Shown here one piece after another: positions 12,251 to 23,961 of a stretch of DNA of 64,000 nucleotides. A program made the translations under genes and the position numbers. The stretch is from Pseudopyrenochaeta lycopersici (lineage: Eukaryota; Ascomycota; Dothideomycetes; Pleosporales; Pseudopyrenochaetaceae). A model generated the notes under the pieces. That model saw nothing but the letters and a program-made list of their open reading frames with translations, did no database searches and was not told the DNA's origin. Positions within the stretch are counted from its first letter, which is position 1, and each line of letters begins with the position of its first letter. The stretch spans positions 62,001 to 126,000 of the forward strand of contig NHZP01000077.1 of assembly GCA_003313425.1 (NCBI GenBank), given 5' to 3'.

Positions 12251-12733
12251 TACAAAGTACCGGACGTAGCGCCGTTCGCGGAAAAAAGTCTGCACCTTAA
12301 CTGGCCTCCATAGCTGCGTGGCGTGCTCCTGGTGCGAGGTCGCAGAGGCAGAGGACTAGCGTGTAAGCTTTATACCGTGCTGCTGGTTTATATGTTTCTG
12401 TATACACTTACGGCTTGTGCTTAGAAAGCCGCAGCGCTTGCTAGTAGTAGTGCTACTACTACTGCTGCTGCTGCTACTGCTAGCGACGTGATTATAGCAG
12501 AGAAATGCGTCCTGAGGGGAACCTAGCTCCGCGATAGGAGGGCTGTTTGGTTGAGGGAGAGGGACCTCCGCTGGCGGGTTTAAGTTAAGGCCTTGGTAGG
12601 CTGTAAGCAGCTCTCTCCGCTGCGTTGCAGGCATACTATGCTGGCGCTCTAGGTGCTGATCGAGGCTGTAGACAGCGCAGGTATGCTGGCGGCAGACAAG
12701 GACGCTGTAGGATGGGAGAAAGGTAAACATCAT

Positions 12734-13321
12734 AGATAGTCTTTCTTTTTCTCTCTTTTGTTCCCTCTCGCTTTTACTCTTATTTATTCTATTATATAGA
12801 ACGCGTAGTTACGCGTCTAGGAACGCGATTTATGCTCTAACGCGTTACGCGTAGGTACTAGCTAATCTAGGTTAGAGCACTAGCTAAGAAAGGTTTAGTC
12901 GCAGAATAAAGGGGGCGGACGCATTCTTCTAGGTGTTCTCCTTCTGTTTTGTAAGATTAGCGAACGCACGGGGCAAGAGAAAAAAGGGGGAGACCGCATA
13001 GTTCTGGGGATCCATATGCCTGGATATAAGGAGGCAGGCAGGCGGAGAACATTGAAAAAAAAAAGGATTAAGGAATCTAAGCATCTACTATTAAAGGAAC
13101 CATCTAGAAAACTAAGTAGAAAAATATTTAAGGGAACTAAGTAGACAAAATCTAAGAAAAACATCCAGAGAAGGATTGAGAGGATCCGATATTAAGGAAC
13201 ATCTAGAAGTAATTAAGACAGTACAGACAGACAGACAGATACGGCTACTACAGGTTACTACCCCCCCCCTATTATTGTTTATCCTTGTTTACCTACCTCC
13301 TACCTCTTATCTCATCCTTGA
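12734..13321. other. Upstream region of helicase-like copy 2
   Basis: No gene is seen. It contains a T/C-rich stretch next to the ATG, the ACGCGT cluster described separately, a purine-rich minisatellite-like stretch (13050-13190, AACTAAGTAGA-type units), a short GACA run (13221-13239) and a nine-base C run near 13262. The minus ORF at 12895-13164 lies wholly in this low-complexity sequence and has no family features. Confidence 0.5.
12801..12852. promoter_or_regulatory. Cluster of four ACGCGT (MCB-type) hexamers
   Basis: ACGCGT occurs at 12801, 12811, 12840 and 12847, about 70-120 bp upstream of the copy 2 start codon. In yeasts this hexamer (MluI cell-cycle box) binds MBF and gives G1/S expression. 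Whether it acts here is inference. One ACGCGT-like site (GAACGCGTTAGG, about 3353) also lies near the divergent start of the 3340 gene. Confidence 0.4.
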
Positions 13322-13417
13322 TGGGATGACTACCTAGCTGTGTTCAGTGAGCTCAAGGCTACCATCGACAGGGAGAAGTTAGCTAAGGCCTCTGTTCCTG
13401 CACACTATCTCTTCTAA
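13322..13417 (+). pseudogene. Possible 3' exon remnant of an unknown gene
   Basis: A 32-codon stretch reads WDDYLAVFSELKATIDREK and ends in SVP-AHYLF before TAA at 13415. Base composition is normal and un-RIPed, unlike the flanks. It is preceded by a pyrimidine-rich tract such as a 3' splice site would have. No family recognised; chance cannot be excluded. Confidence 0.25.
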
Positions 13418-14931
13418 ACCCTTTAACTAATCTTTTTATTTATATTATACTACGCTTTTTTCCTAACCTAAGCCCTTAGAGTAGAACCCTAATCCTTAAT
13501 CTTAACATGTTAACTAACTTCTTCTATTTCTTAACCTTACTACTATAAAATAACTTTCCTCTATTTCTTAAATTACCTATATATACCTTTATAATATTCC
13601 CCTAATTTTTATTTACTTTACCTTTTTTTACTTTTATAATTTTTAACCTAAACTAAGCCCTTCTAGTAACCTATTTACCTTATATATTACTATTCTATAT
13701 TATTACTATTTCTAATCTACTTTTTATCCTCTAAAAATATCTACCTCTTAAAACTAAACTTTATTCTTACTTTCTATATTTTTTTTCTAACCTAAGTAGT
13801 TCGGGCGGGTTATATACTCTTTTACTAACTTCCTATCTCTATTTAACTTATAAAATGCTCTACTATATACTATATAAGTCTTATACTAACTCTATTTATA
13901 GTTTTGTTAGATTTAAGAGTCTTCACGCGATAGGTAATAAATAAGAGATAATCTTGATAGGGTCTAATAACTGTTAATTAATTAATTAATGCTTACTATC
14001 TAATTTTCTTCCTTAGGTATTATGTTATTATACCCAAGACTAGTGTTATATAACTATCCCTCTTGTGTCTGCACATAACGTAGGTCGGCTGGATGCTCTA
14101 GGTACCTATTATCTAATAATCTTGTTTTATTATACGTCTCTAAACTTATTATTTACTTCTATTAAACTACTCTTTTTTTCTTCTAATATATTATTTATTT
14201 AAAATATACAAACTTATTCTTTTAAAAAATAAATTATTTTATATATTAAAATATTATATATAATGTTACTAAAACTATATATAAAACTTAGGATAATAAT
14301 ATTATTATATTTATTATTTAAAAAAAAAGTAGTGTATATATAATAACTTATAGAATTTTATTATATATAATTATATGTAATTATATACTTAGCTTTTTCT
14401 ATACTATCTTATAAAAATTAGAAGTGTTAGTTGGCTGTATACTCCTCTAGAGGGCTACGCATCTAGTAGTATAGGTAGTAGTTATTACTGCTGTACGTCA
14501 TAGCGTACGGCATAAAAGGTAAGCTAAAAGATATGTATCTATTCCCTTAACTGTGTACTCCTCTAGAGGTATTAGGCTGAAGAGCCCCTTTCTTATAGGG
14601 AGAGAGGGCCCTTATGTACCCTTTACGTACTAGGATAAATAGTTACATAAAGTAAGTAACTTATACGTACGAACAAGAAGTCTAATATTTATACTATATT
14701 ATAAAATTCTATAAAATATAGATATAATATTTTATACTTATTTAAAGCTTAGAGACTAACTTTATAAAATACTAAAATATAGTAATATACTTATCTTATC
14801 TATACTTTATAGACTATCTTTTATTAGTCACCTATTATAGTACATTTCTTACTCCCTTAAATAATAAACTTACTGATGCATAATCTATATTTTATAACTA
14901 TACTTACTTATAGAAACTACTAACATTATTC
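13418..14931. other. AT-rich gene-free stretch
   Basis: Very AT-rich RIPed sequence. TTTTT-CCTAACCTAAGCCC-like segments recur near 13455, 13635 and 13790, suggesting a degenerate ~170-bp tandem unit. The phrase GTACTCCTCTAGAGG or a one-base variant occurs near 14432 and 14555. Apart from an LTR-like patch, nothing else is recognisable. Confidence 0.5.
13905..14150 (+). repeat. Possible solo LTR remnant
   Basis: A patch of more complex sequence starting TGTTAGATTTAAGAG within the AT-rich block. It includes a TTAATTAATTAATTAA run, and its layout (TGTTA start, promoter-like middle) resembles an LTR. The 3' end is unclear and there is no second copy in the window, so this is a weak call. Confidence 0.25.
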
Positions 14932-15850
14932 TTAGAAATCTGCACTACTAAAGTCTAAATCTGCACCTAAGTCCAAATCTGGACTAGCTGAGTCGCCATT
15001 ACACAGTGACTTAACGCCTACCTAGTAAATCCCCGCTCGCCTAAGTCTACTACAGGCCTAGCCTCGCTGTGCTTCCTTCTTCGCAACCAGCTAAGCCTCC
15101 TTAGAGCTTTAGTCTTAGATCGTCTGCCTAATAAAGATTCTATCTACTCTAATACTAATTCCCTCACCTACACCCTTAATAATACTGCTAACACAGCTAC
15201 CTCGCCTGCGTCTACTACGTCCCTGGCCTTGCTGTGGTTCCCTCTTCGCAACTGGCTGCGATTCCTTAGAGGTCTGGTCTTGGATTGTCTGCCTAATAAA
15301 GATTCTATCTGCTCTAACACTAATTCCCTTACCTACACCCTTAATAATACTGCTAACACGGCTGCCTCGCCTGCGTCTACTACGTCCCCGGCCCTGCTGT
15401 AGTTCCCTCTTTGTAACTAGCTGCGATTCCTTAGAGGTCTGGTCTTGGATTATCTGTCTGATAAAGATTCTATCTACTCTAGCACTAACTACCTTACCTA
15501 CACCCTTAATAATACTGCTAACACAGCTGCCTCGCCCGCGTCTACTACGTCCCTGGCCTTGTTATAGCTCTCTCTTTACTACTAGCTGCGATTCCTTAGA
15601 GGTCTAGTCTTAGATAGTCTGTCTAATAAAGATTCTATCCGCTACCTTGCTAATACCCTTACTTACGCCCTTAATAACACTACTAACACAGCTGCCTTAC
15701 TCGCGTCTACTACGTCCCTAGCCTCGCTGTAGCTCTCTCTTTACTACTAACTAGGATGCCTTAGAGGTCTAGTCTTAGATTATCTCGCTCCTAATACTGT
15801 TAGTAACCTAGTATATTACTTACTATATAGGACCTACAGATTATTAACTC
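14932..15850 (-). pseudogene. Relic protein of 55-residue tandem repeats with acidic C-terminus
   Basis: The DNA repeats with a period of exactly 165 bp (55 codons). In the minus frame that reaches the C-terminal tail each unit reads through IFIRQTIQDQTSKESQP, then a QGQGRSRRRRGS basic patch and CVSSIIKGVG. The last, diverged unit runs into SASPDLDLGADLDFSSADF and a TAA at 14932-14934. That exact multiple of three, the frame conservation over four and a half copies and the unique acidic tail argue for a real repeat protein, not a non-coding satellite. The N-terminus is not found. I do not recognise the family. Two other frames are also fairly open because RIP produces few stop types, so frame choice carries some risk. 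Confidence 0.45.
15020..15795. repeat. 165-bp tandem repeat, about 4.5 copies
   Basis: The marker ATAAAGATTC occurs at 15131, 15296, 15461 and 15626, exactly 165 bp apart, with a fifth partial unit near 15785. The central units are the best preserved and the outer ones carry more C/T and G/A changes. Confidence 0.9.
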
Positions 15851-18827
15851 CTGCAGGTACTTTAAGGCTAGCAGTTATTAGAAGCCTAGACAGGAGCCTA
15901 TTAGGGAGACCCTCTAAGAGGATAACAGGTGCGGTATTAGTAGTTATGCTAGCAGTAAACGCTAAAATAGCCGCGACTATTAATACGCGCATAGTAAAGG
16001 GGGCTTTGTTAAGGATTAGTAGTCTTAAAGTTAGGGAAAAGAGCGCTTAGTAGTAGAATTATTTACAGAAGGTGCGTGTCTAGAAATAAGGTAGAGAGGT
16101 GCTAATAATATAAGTCCTGATTAGAGTAAAAGATGCCTATTTTATATCCTTTTAAGATACCTCCTATAAGGACGAAAATTATGCCCCTATATACTAAGCT
16201 ACTTGCATTGTTTTAATATGTTAGCTACTAAGCTAGACGCATAAATACTAACGCTTCTAACTATCCTTTTGTCAGCGAAAACGATTATATTATAAGGGAG
16301 GCTCTTAAAGAAATTCGTAGGGTTTAGCCTTAGCAGGGACGTCGCAATATAGACAACAATAATAACTAGACCTACATTACCTTAGCATAAACAGTACTTC
16401 CCTAGCACCCCTAGTGCACGGCCTATTTAGCATAACACGGCCGAACTTAATATAATCGCGCTAATTAATTACTACACTAAATAGAAGGGGGCATAAATAA
16501 AGTAGCTGTATTAGGTAACAGGATTAGTAACTAAGAAATACTTATCTAGTCTGTGTAGTGTTTTAAAGCCTTCTAGAAGCTGCTGTAAGTGTCTTAGCGC
16601 AGCTTATGTATTTACTCTAACCTCTAACAGTCTGTGCGTCTCTACTGCACCTCCCTTAGCGAACTGTTTTAACTGCTGGTTCTAACTTACCCTACATAAG
16701 CCTAACAGTTAGAATGTACTAATATACTCGTTACTTAGACGTTAAGCTATTCTTACTATACTGTTTTGTTAATAACTAAGGTCTTTGCATAATACAGCAG
16801 GGACGTAGAGAAACGCTAGTGTTAGGTATACTGTCTTTACCTTATGCTGCGCTTTACACTAAGTCCGTATATAATATATAGTAGCAAGGTAACAGCTATA
16901 AAAAACTAATACTCTTTTAGTATCTGTCTCTGCTGTATTTCCTTTATCTTTAGATTTGCTGTGCCCCTTTCTCTTTTCTTTTATCTATTCTTACCTACTT
17001 AGCCTAAACGTCCTGTCCTCCTATTTATCTATCTATCTCCTCTTACGCCTACCTACTAAAAATACACTTTACTTATTGTACAGTTCTAATAGCTAGCCTT
17101 TTACAGTCTGTAAGAGGCATAACTATAGATAATCTTACTATAGAATTTAACACAGCGGTTACTAGTAGCGGTGTTAGCATCCCTGTAGAGCGTAAGTTGC
17201 TATCTACGCTGTGTACAGTAATATAACCCTAACACGTAGGCCTTACAGCTACTATAGATCCTGCTGTGGCTGTAAGGATAGGCACAGAGCAGAGGCTTCC
17301 TAGCTCCTACACGCTTCTTCTGGTTAATAAGGCTAGATGTAATACATCATCTCTGTCTCTTTGCTCTATGCAGTTGGGTCTAGTATCCTCTTATTAGCTT
17401 ACGTTTCTTACAGGCAAGATAGTGTATAAGCTTGTTAACCTAAAAAAGCCCTCCTCGCAGGCACCTTATGCTATAGAATTGCTAACTAGTAACCTACCTC
17501 TACTAGATAGCTCTATACAGCTTCTTCTAAACATAACAGATAGCTAACCTAAGGACCTGGCAGCGTTGTTTGTAGAGCTGTAGGCTAGCCTATACACTGT
17601 CGCAGGGAACGTGTATAATACACTAAGTAAACAGGAGGTAAAAAGAAGCCTAGAACGATTAAAAAGTAAGAGACCTACTAGGACTAGGTCTAAGAAAGCG
17701 CGTAAAACTTAGGAGGCTAGGCCTAAGTTAACGAGGCTAGCTATAAATATTACTGTAAACTTTAACAGTAAGAATAAGAATAAGAATAAGAACTACAGCA
17801 AGTTACTATATAGTACACCTCTTATCTAGCTTTTTATAGCTCTTACTGTATTAGTAGCTATTTAAATTATATAGCGTAGTCTTATAAGTATATTATAGAT
17901 AATCTTCCTTATGTAGTCTTTGCTTAAGACTAGACCTAAAGACTATATTAGTTTGCGGATGCTTCTACTTAAATATCCTGCCTATAGACCTTAATAGTTA
18001 GCAGCGGAATAATAATAGTATCTTGCATTTAGGCAAGGTTTTTTAGTTAGACGTAGTCCTAGCTACTTAAGAGCCTATCCTAAAAACTTAGCTCTTAATA
18101 ATAGCTACCTATAAGCTTTTTTTTTTTGCGTCTACTGTTAGGGTTAGCTTGTCTTAGCTGCTGCGGCTTAAGGGATAGAACCTTTATTATAGATGTTACT
18201 AATCTACTACCGCCCTCTATGCGCAGACTAAGAACTATGTAAATATTCCTTTAAGGCCTCTACTTAATAGTTACACGCTATAGGTTCTGCCCTCTGTCTA
18301 ATAACGCTACTCTAGTCTTTAAATAATAGCTAATCCGCATTATCTTCTTCCTTAGTTCGCTAGCTACTATGATCGCTTAGAACTCTGCTTTCTCTCAGCC
18401 TAAGATAGTTAAGCATCTAGTACACTTGCGCTTTTGTGCAAGCAACCCGCAGTTAGCAGCTTTTATTTCTGTAAAGGATGCCTACTTCTCTAAATGTCTG
18501 GCAGAGGCGGCGCTTGTAGTGTTTATTAATAGACTAGTTAGTGCCAGTTATCTACTCTAAAGTAAGCACATTAATTAGAAACTTAGCAGTAGCTAGTTAA
18601 TATAGCTCAGCCTGCTCGTGAACAGAGTCTACATCTTTTACCTCTACTTATTACTTCTTCCTTCCCTTAATAGCTGTTTTATCGCCTTTACGTTTTATAA
18701 GAGTAGTTTTTATATAATAGAGCCTAAGAAAATAGCTTCTTATAGAATAGGCACGCTATAGAGTAGTAGGTAGGAAGGCTATATAAAGTTTTAAAGTTCG
18801 CGAAGCTATATTATTTGTACAGGCATC
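15851..18827. other. Heavily RIPed unrecognised sequence
   Basis: Long frames can be read through RIP stops on the plus strand, for example PFVSENDYIIREALKEIRRV near 16265-16325, LTGKIVYKLVNLKKPSSQ near 17410-17460, and FCASNPQLAAFISVKDAYF near 18430-18490. I could match none to a family. RIP creates mainly TAG/TAA, so several frames stay open and these should be treated as candidates only. Probably one or more old repeats. Confidence 0.35.
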
Positions 18828-18940
18828 TTACCCCTAGGGGCAGGCATTACTTCCTACGCTTGTTAACCCCCCTAGGGTCTTACCCCTAGAGGCTAACTTA
18901 ATTCTTGCCCCTAAGGGTAACCTAATATAACCCTAAAGGT
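18828..18940. repeat. Cluster of CCCCTAGGGG-type palindromes
   Basis: Five related near-palindromes lie within about 110 bp: CCCCTAGGGG (18831), CCCCCTAGGG (18867), CCCCTAGAGG (18883), CCCCTAAGGG (18908) and CCCTAAAGG (18931). They stand out by GC content from the AT-rich surroundings. Confidence 0.55.
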
Positions 18941-21900
18941 ATAGTTTAGGTATATAGTATAATACTGTAGGAGATACGTGTTAAGATTAACGACTGCAGT
19001 ACTATACTGCTTGCAGACTAAGACGCTAAAGTCTTTAAGAAAGTATTATTAAGTAGTTCTAAGCCTTTATCTACCTATCTAAAGGTTAAGGATACGTATT
19101 CTATATAAGTAGTAATAGAATTATAATAATATCGCGTAATATAAGCAACTGTATATTTTAATTAATGTCTTCGCTCTTTCTTATAACAGTACATTTTTAA
19201 GGGTACTTATTAGAAGAACTAGGGCTAATATGCTGCAGTATTATTATACTCTAGCTACTTAGTAGAGATCTAGCGTTATTATAACAACCCTAAAAGTACT
19301 CTAAAATCTTAGTACTCTAAGCGTGCCTTTTATAGTATTTGCGTCTATACCTAAAGCTGTCGCAGCATCTTAGTACCTTTAACGTTAGCAACAACCAACT
19401 TCCTACATAGCTATATAGTTACGTTAACATTGTCTAGGTTATAGTACTCCTCCTCACCCTCCTCTTCTATTATTATTAACAAGTTAAAGGCGTACCTTAT
19501 ATTAGTATATTAGTATAGCCTAATAACTATATTATATACTAAGCGCCTGTATTAATAACGTTCTAGAGGTTACTCTCTCTAGACTCTGTCGCTTAATTTT
19601 ACCTACCTGTTATAAATTTCTTAAGGTATAGCGCACCTTATACAACTACCTTTCGCTTTAAAACCTTTAAGAAAGATAGCTTTACCTATACGGATTAACT
19701 ACTGTGTTAATCCCCCGCGCCTATAGTTACTTAAACTATAATTAATCTTAGTATCTTTAAGCCCGCGTCTAGCACAGAATCTATATTTTCCTATCTACTA
19801 CTTTAACGTGTTATACTAGCCCTGTACTTTATTATTATTATCCTAGCTGTAACTATATAGTAGTAGGGAGATTACGCTTAAATTAGGGCTCTTTATTACT
19901 AATAGCTAGGATTATCTAAAGTTAAAAGCACTTATAAGTATTTTAAACACGAAAAGAAGCCTTAAGACTGCACTACTACCTAGAGAGACGTGTTGCTAGA
20001 ACCAGAACTCTACCTAATTCTTCGCTATGATATCTACTCTGTTCTCCTTACTAAGTCTTTCTATTAAAAAGGCTCTAAGGATATATTTATTATAAGCACA
20101 AAGTGTAGTAATAGTCCTCTTTACTACTAGCTTTATTTAGTATTTCCTATCCCTGTCAAGCGACTTCTCCGCCTGCTCTCTCTAATAACTTCTTTTAGCC
20201 TCGTGCTTAGCGTCACCTAGCCAGATGCCTGTAATAATATCTGCACACACAAATTCAGTTATAGAGCATAAATTACACTAGCTAGCACCCCTTAAGCGCC
20301 GTAGAAGCTTAAGCGCTTAAAGCTAATTAAAAATTTATTAAGCTCTTACAGAGCTACGGTAACAGTTGCAGTGCTTAAGTAGGTAATCAGGCTCTATCTT
20401 CCTACTGTCTGCGTAATAAAGCTAGCAGCTAACGTTTCTCTAGCGTATAAACTCTTTATCTATACTATGCAGCTAGTAGTAGGAATTAAAGCGTCTGTTA
20501 AGTTCTGCTTCTTCGCTTATAATATAGGCTAAAATCTTTTTCCTCTCCTTAATTACTCTGTCGCGCTTAAAGTAACTTAGGCGACTAAAGATAGGTATAT
20601 AACCTAGCTATACTTATTTTAGTGTGCTTTTATAAAAGGCAACTTTAACTTCCTTCGCCTACGGGCCTTAGCTAATCTTATGTGGTATAGGCTTAAGGAG
20701 GGCTTGCTTATTTAGTGGGAATAAATCTATACCTATTTGCTAAGTAGTACAACGCCGTTTTAGAGAACTATCGCTAGAAGAAGACAGCACCTTACGCTTT
20801 TAACCTTTAATTGTCTTAATATAGGCGTTGTAAGCTGCTAGTTCTAGCTGCAGAAACTTGTGCTACTTATTTAATGCCTATTCGTAAATATTAAGCAGCG
20901 TAGGTTAAAGCGTATCTAGGAATACACTGTTAATTCTATATAACATGCCTCTTTATAGTAGTCTATGCCTACTCTGCTATACATATGCTATATTCAGATC
21001 TACCTTTATGCTTCAGTTGTTATGCCTGTTAAAAGGTTCTAATATATATTAAATATGTTTATTAGTTACTGTAATTACTAGCTGTTAATATATCATAACG
21101 CTTAATTAGAAACCTACAGTACTCGTAGTTTAACGCTTAAGTGCCTTTATAAGTACTAACGTCTTTAATAGCTCTTTTAGAACAGTTAGTAATAAAAAGA
21201 GAAGCGTGCTATTAATATCCCCTGCATAGAACTCTTAATAGAGTATGTATATAAATAGCTGAATAAACATAAGATAATAGTAGAGAAGCTAACTAACTTT
21301 ATCTAGCATAAATCTTACCACGTAGAACTTATAATTAGTTAAGCGCCGGGACTTAGCGTGCCTAAAGATTAGCGCTATCTTACATAAATATATACACACA
21401 CTATAAGATATTAAAGATCTGTTACAGTGCTTAAGCGCTAACAGTTCTATTCCCCTTAGAGCCTGTCCTCCCAGCAAATACAGCGACAACATTATTAGCT
21501 TAGTTATTTGACGGTATAGCTCTAGGTACTAGCGGACCGCTTAGTCGTCCTAGTTATTATTAGCTAGCAGTCTATTAACCGTCGCTAAGGAAGCCCTGCG
21601 AGATAGCTCTAGGTACGATTCTAAGAGGCTATTCGCACTGTTAGTTACAAAGGAATAGCTAGCAGAAGTATTAGTAAGATAGTTACAAATGCTACCTAGA
21701 TTAATTAGCAGACTCTAACTATATATAAGTTTACTGTATACTACTAAAGTGTCCTAAATAGAGTTATAGCTAATCTAACAGAACTTCGCTATAGAAAGGC
21801 TATATTTTTCCTAAGAGACAACCTAGCTGTCTTAGCTCTAAGTTACGCAGAATAAGGGCCCTTCTAAGTAACTGCTTACCCTCCCGTAATCGCGTAGGCT

Positions 21901-23900
21901 AAAAAGCTTATTTATTAGTATTAGCAATCCTAGGCACAAATCTTTTCTACAGGCCTAATTAAGGAGCTCTACTTATCTATAGCGTAGTCTAACGCTCTAA
22001 CCTAGGCTAATATAAGTAAACTAAGGAAGAGTAGCTTTAAGGATAATTATTTAAACGTAATAGATTATAGTAGATAATTTTAATATATAATTCCCCGCGC
22101 GTTTAAATATAGAGCTACCTTAAGTTAAGCTAAGAATACTACTAGAGTATATTAGAAGGGTAGAGGACAGTGTACTATCTTTATATTCCTCTATTAATAG
22201 AAAATATATAAAGCAGAAGAGTATATCTTCTAGTAGGCTACTCTATGTCGCCTCCTTTTTTTTAAAGGGTTAAGGAGTTTTATAATCTCTTCTTAAATCT
22301 AGAGTACTTACAGCATAGGCTATACTAGTAGACTAGCAGCGCTTTATACGCTTAGCCTAGGAAAGAGCTTCTCTACTATTCCTTTTTAAGAAACTATAAC
22401 TTTTAGAAGGCTCCTTAAATTCTAATACAGTTATTAGTAGGCTTTCTGCTAATTTAAACTCTTCCTTACTATCGTCTGTAATAACAGAGGCAGACTCGTT
22501 ACTCTTATCTTCTGAAATCAATTCCTAGGTTTCTAAGTTTAGAGGGCCTAATTTTAATTAGTATACGCGCGGCTCTGCCTCCTTCGTCTTTATCTTAGGT
22601 ATAAGGGACTATGCCTAGTTAAACTACAGTTAGTGCAGCGACTTATCTTGCTCTTTAGTAAGAGACCTGCGTAGAAGGTTTTGTCGTGTGCACTTATCTA
22701 GCCTCTAGAAGCGCATATAGAAACAGAAAACTATCTTAAAGATCCTTCTGTATCTTTAGGTAGTTACCTTGCGACTAACTAACTTAAAAGGCGCCTTATA
22801 CGTGCGATTAGGGTATAAACTACGAAGCAGACACTAGATTAAAATATTAGTATAGCAGACTATGTCTTTACATTAATTAAAGACTTAGTCTAGCGCTACA
22901 ACTAGAAGGCTTAGTCTATACTTATCTTCCTTATAGCTGTACAGATCTACGCCTCTATAGAGTCTAAGGTGCAGATTCTGCACTGTAACAACGGGGATCT
23001 GCGCGAGCTACATAAGGAGCCTGCGCTCTGCACTAGCGAGGGTTTCCGCCTATCTAGTGCGTCGCATCTAGTTTATGTTCAAAGCTATGTCGTAACTGCT
23101 AAGGTTATTAGTTACATTTGTTTAACAATAATTTATACGTTTAAGTTCTTTAAGATGTAGCTGTTCAAGGCGCTGCAGGCGCGGTGTAGAGGTCTGTTGC
23201 AGGCTGCTGTCGACGACAGAACTGCGAGTAGCAGATATACGATCCTATTTTATAATCTAATAACTGTACGCTCTATTATAGTCTTAGCTTTAGAGTATTA
23301 GGCCTCAGCTGACATGATTATAGAGCTATATTAAGGACTTGCGCTTTACGCTGTGCTTAGCAGATAAATAGCGACCTATAAGGTTAATACTCGTCGTCTT
23401 ATAGCTATAATACTTACACGTATTTCTAAGGTAATTAGTAAGATAGGGATAGGGCAGAAAGTAGTCTAGTCGCAGGCGGAGCTCTCTTAGGCCTAGGATA
23501 TTATATAGTTTAAGAAGTTCGCGTAGCTGCTTCGTTATATACCTAGAATAGCTGTATTTTTTAACTACATAATTAGCGATAGACTTACTAGTGCTATGCA
23601 GAGCAAATTTGCACAGGCGACAGATAATAACTGGCTTAGGCTCGTTAACGTGGAGATTAAGCTGCTCGAGGAGCTCTCTTAATCCAAGTTAAGCTGTTAT
23701 AGCAGCTCTACAGCTAGTAAGAAGTACGAGGAGTACGCAGTAAGATAGAGCTAATTAGTAAGCTGTAGTAGTCGGGGAGAAGAATGTTCGTGATAAGTTA
23801 GCAAGCAAAAGCGCGTTGACGCGTAACATGTGTGCGCGTAGAGAGGTCGCATAAGATGCTAGGGGGTTTAGCTGGAAGAGGCAATGACTTCCCGAAAGGG
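18941..23900. other. Heavily RIPed unrecognised sequence with long degenerate frames
   Basis: No known domain seen. Extended plus-strand frames persist through RIP stops around 20220-20950 and 22240-23160. Near 23530-23700 a frame reads YIPRIAVFFNYIISDRL and FAQATDNNWLRLVNVEIKL. Base composition becomes less biased towards 23000-23900, so damage is lighter there. The short ORFs 21289-21492 (minus) and 22969-23160 (plus) have no recognisable features. Likely remnants of one or more large elements. Confidence 0.3.
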
Positions 23901-23961
23901 TTTAGTTTAGGAGAGGGGGGCATTCCCTAGCGGCATACCTGAGTAGGAAGTGTCCTTCTTA

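Larger units (their letters stand above)
8455..12733 (-). pseudogene. Telomere-linked-helicase-like protein lacking the helicase core (copy 2)
   Basis: The minus-strand frame starts at ATG 12733 (MMFTFLPSYSVLVC) and is far less damaged than copy 1. The N-terminus holds two C2H2-like units (C...HLERQH, then CGFLSTSRKCIQKHINQQH) typical of the OrsD/DUF3505 family. A long middle region follows (about 12290-10080) with KRKRDQ near 10015. A polyQ (about 9970-9690) and an (EA)n stretch (9672-9601) then lead directly to GCRRAV, DGRRLSC and CDNCEEQE, which in this family lie after the RecQ domain. A second cysteine unit (CPYCW), an (EQQA)n run and QTCWKCGIMEYLC with a GRWM-type tail complete it. The Walker A and DExH motifs are absent. 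A handful of stops remain. It is either a decayed deletion derivative or a helicase-less family member. Confidence 0.75.

Noticed and set aside
14932..15850. CRISPR array
   Set aside because: The repeated unit is 165 bp and contiguous, without unique spacers, in a eukaryotic genome.
16255..18827. LINE or Helitron assignment
   Set aside because: No endonuclease, reverse transcriptase, Rep or helicase motif could be found in any frame.
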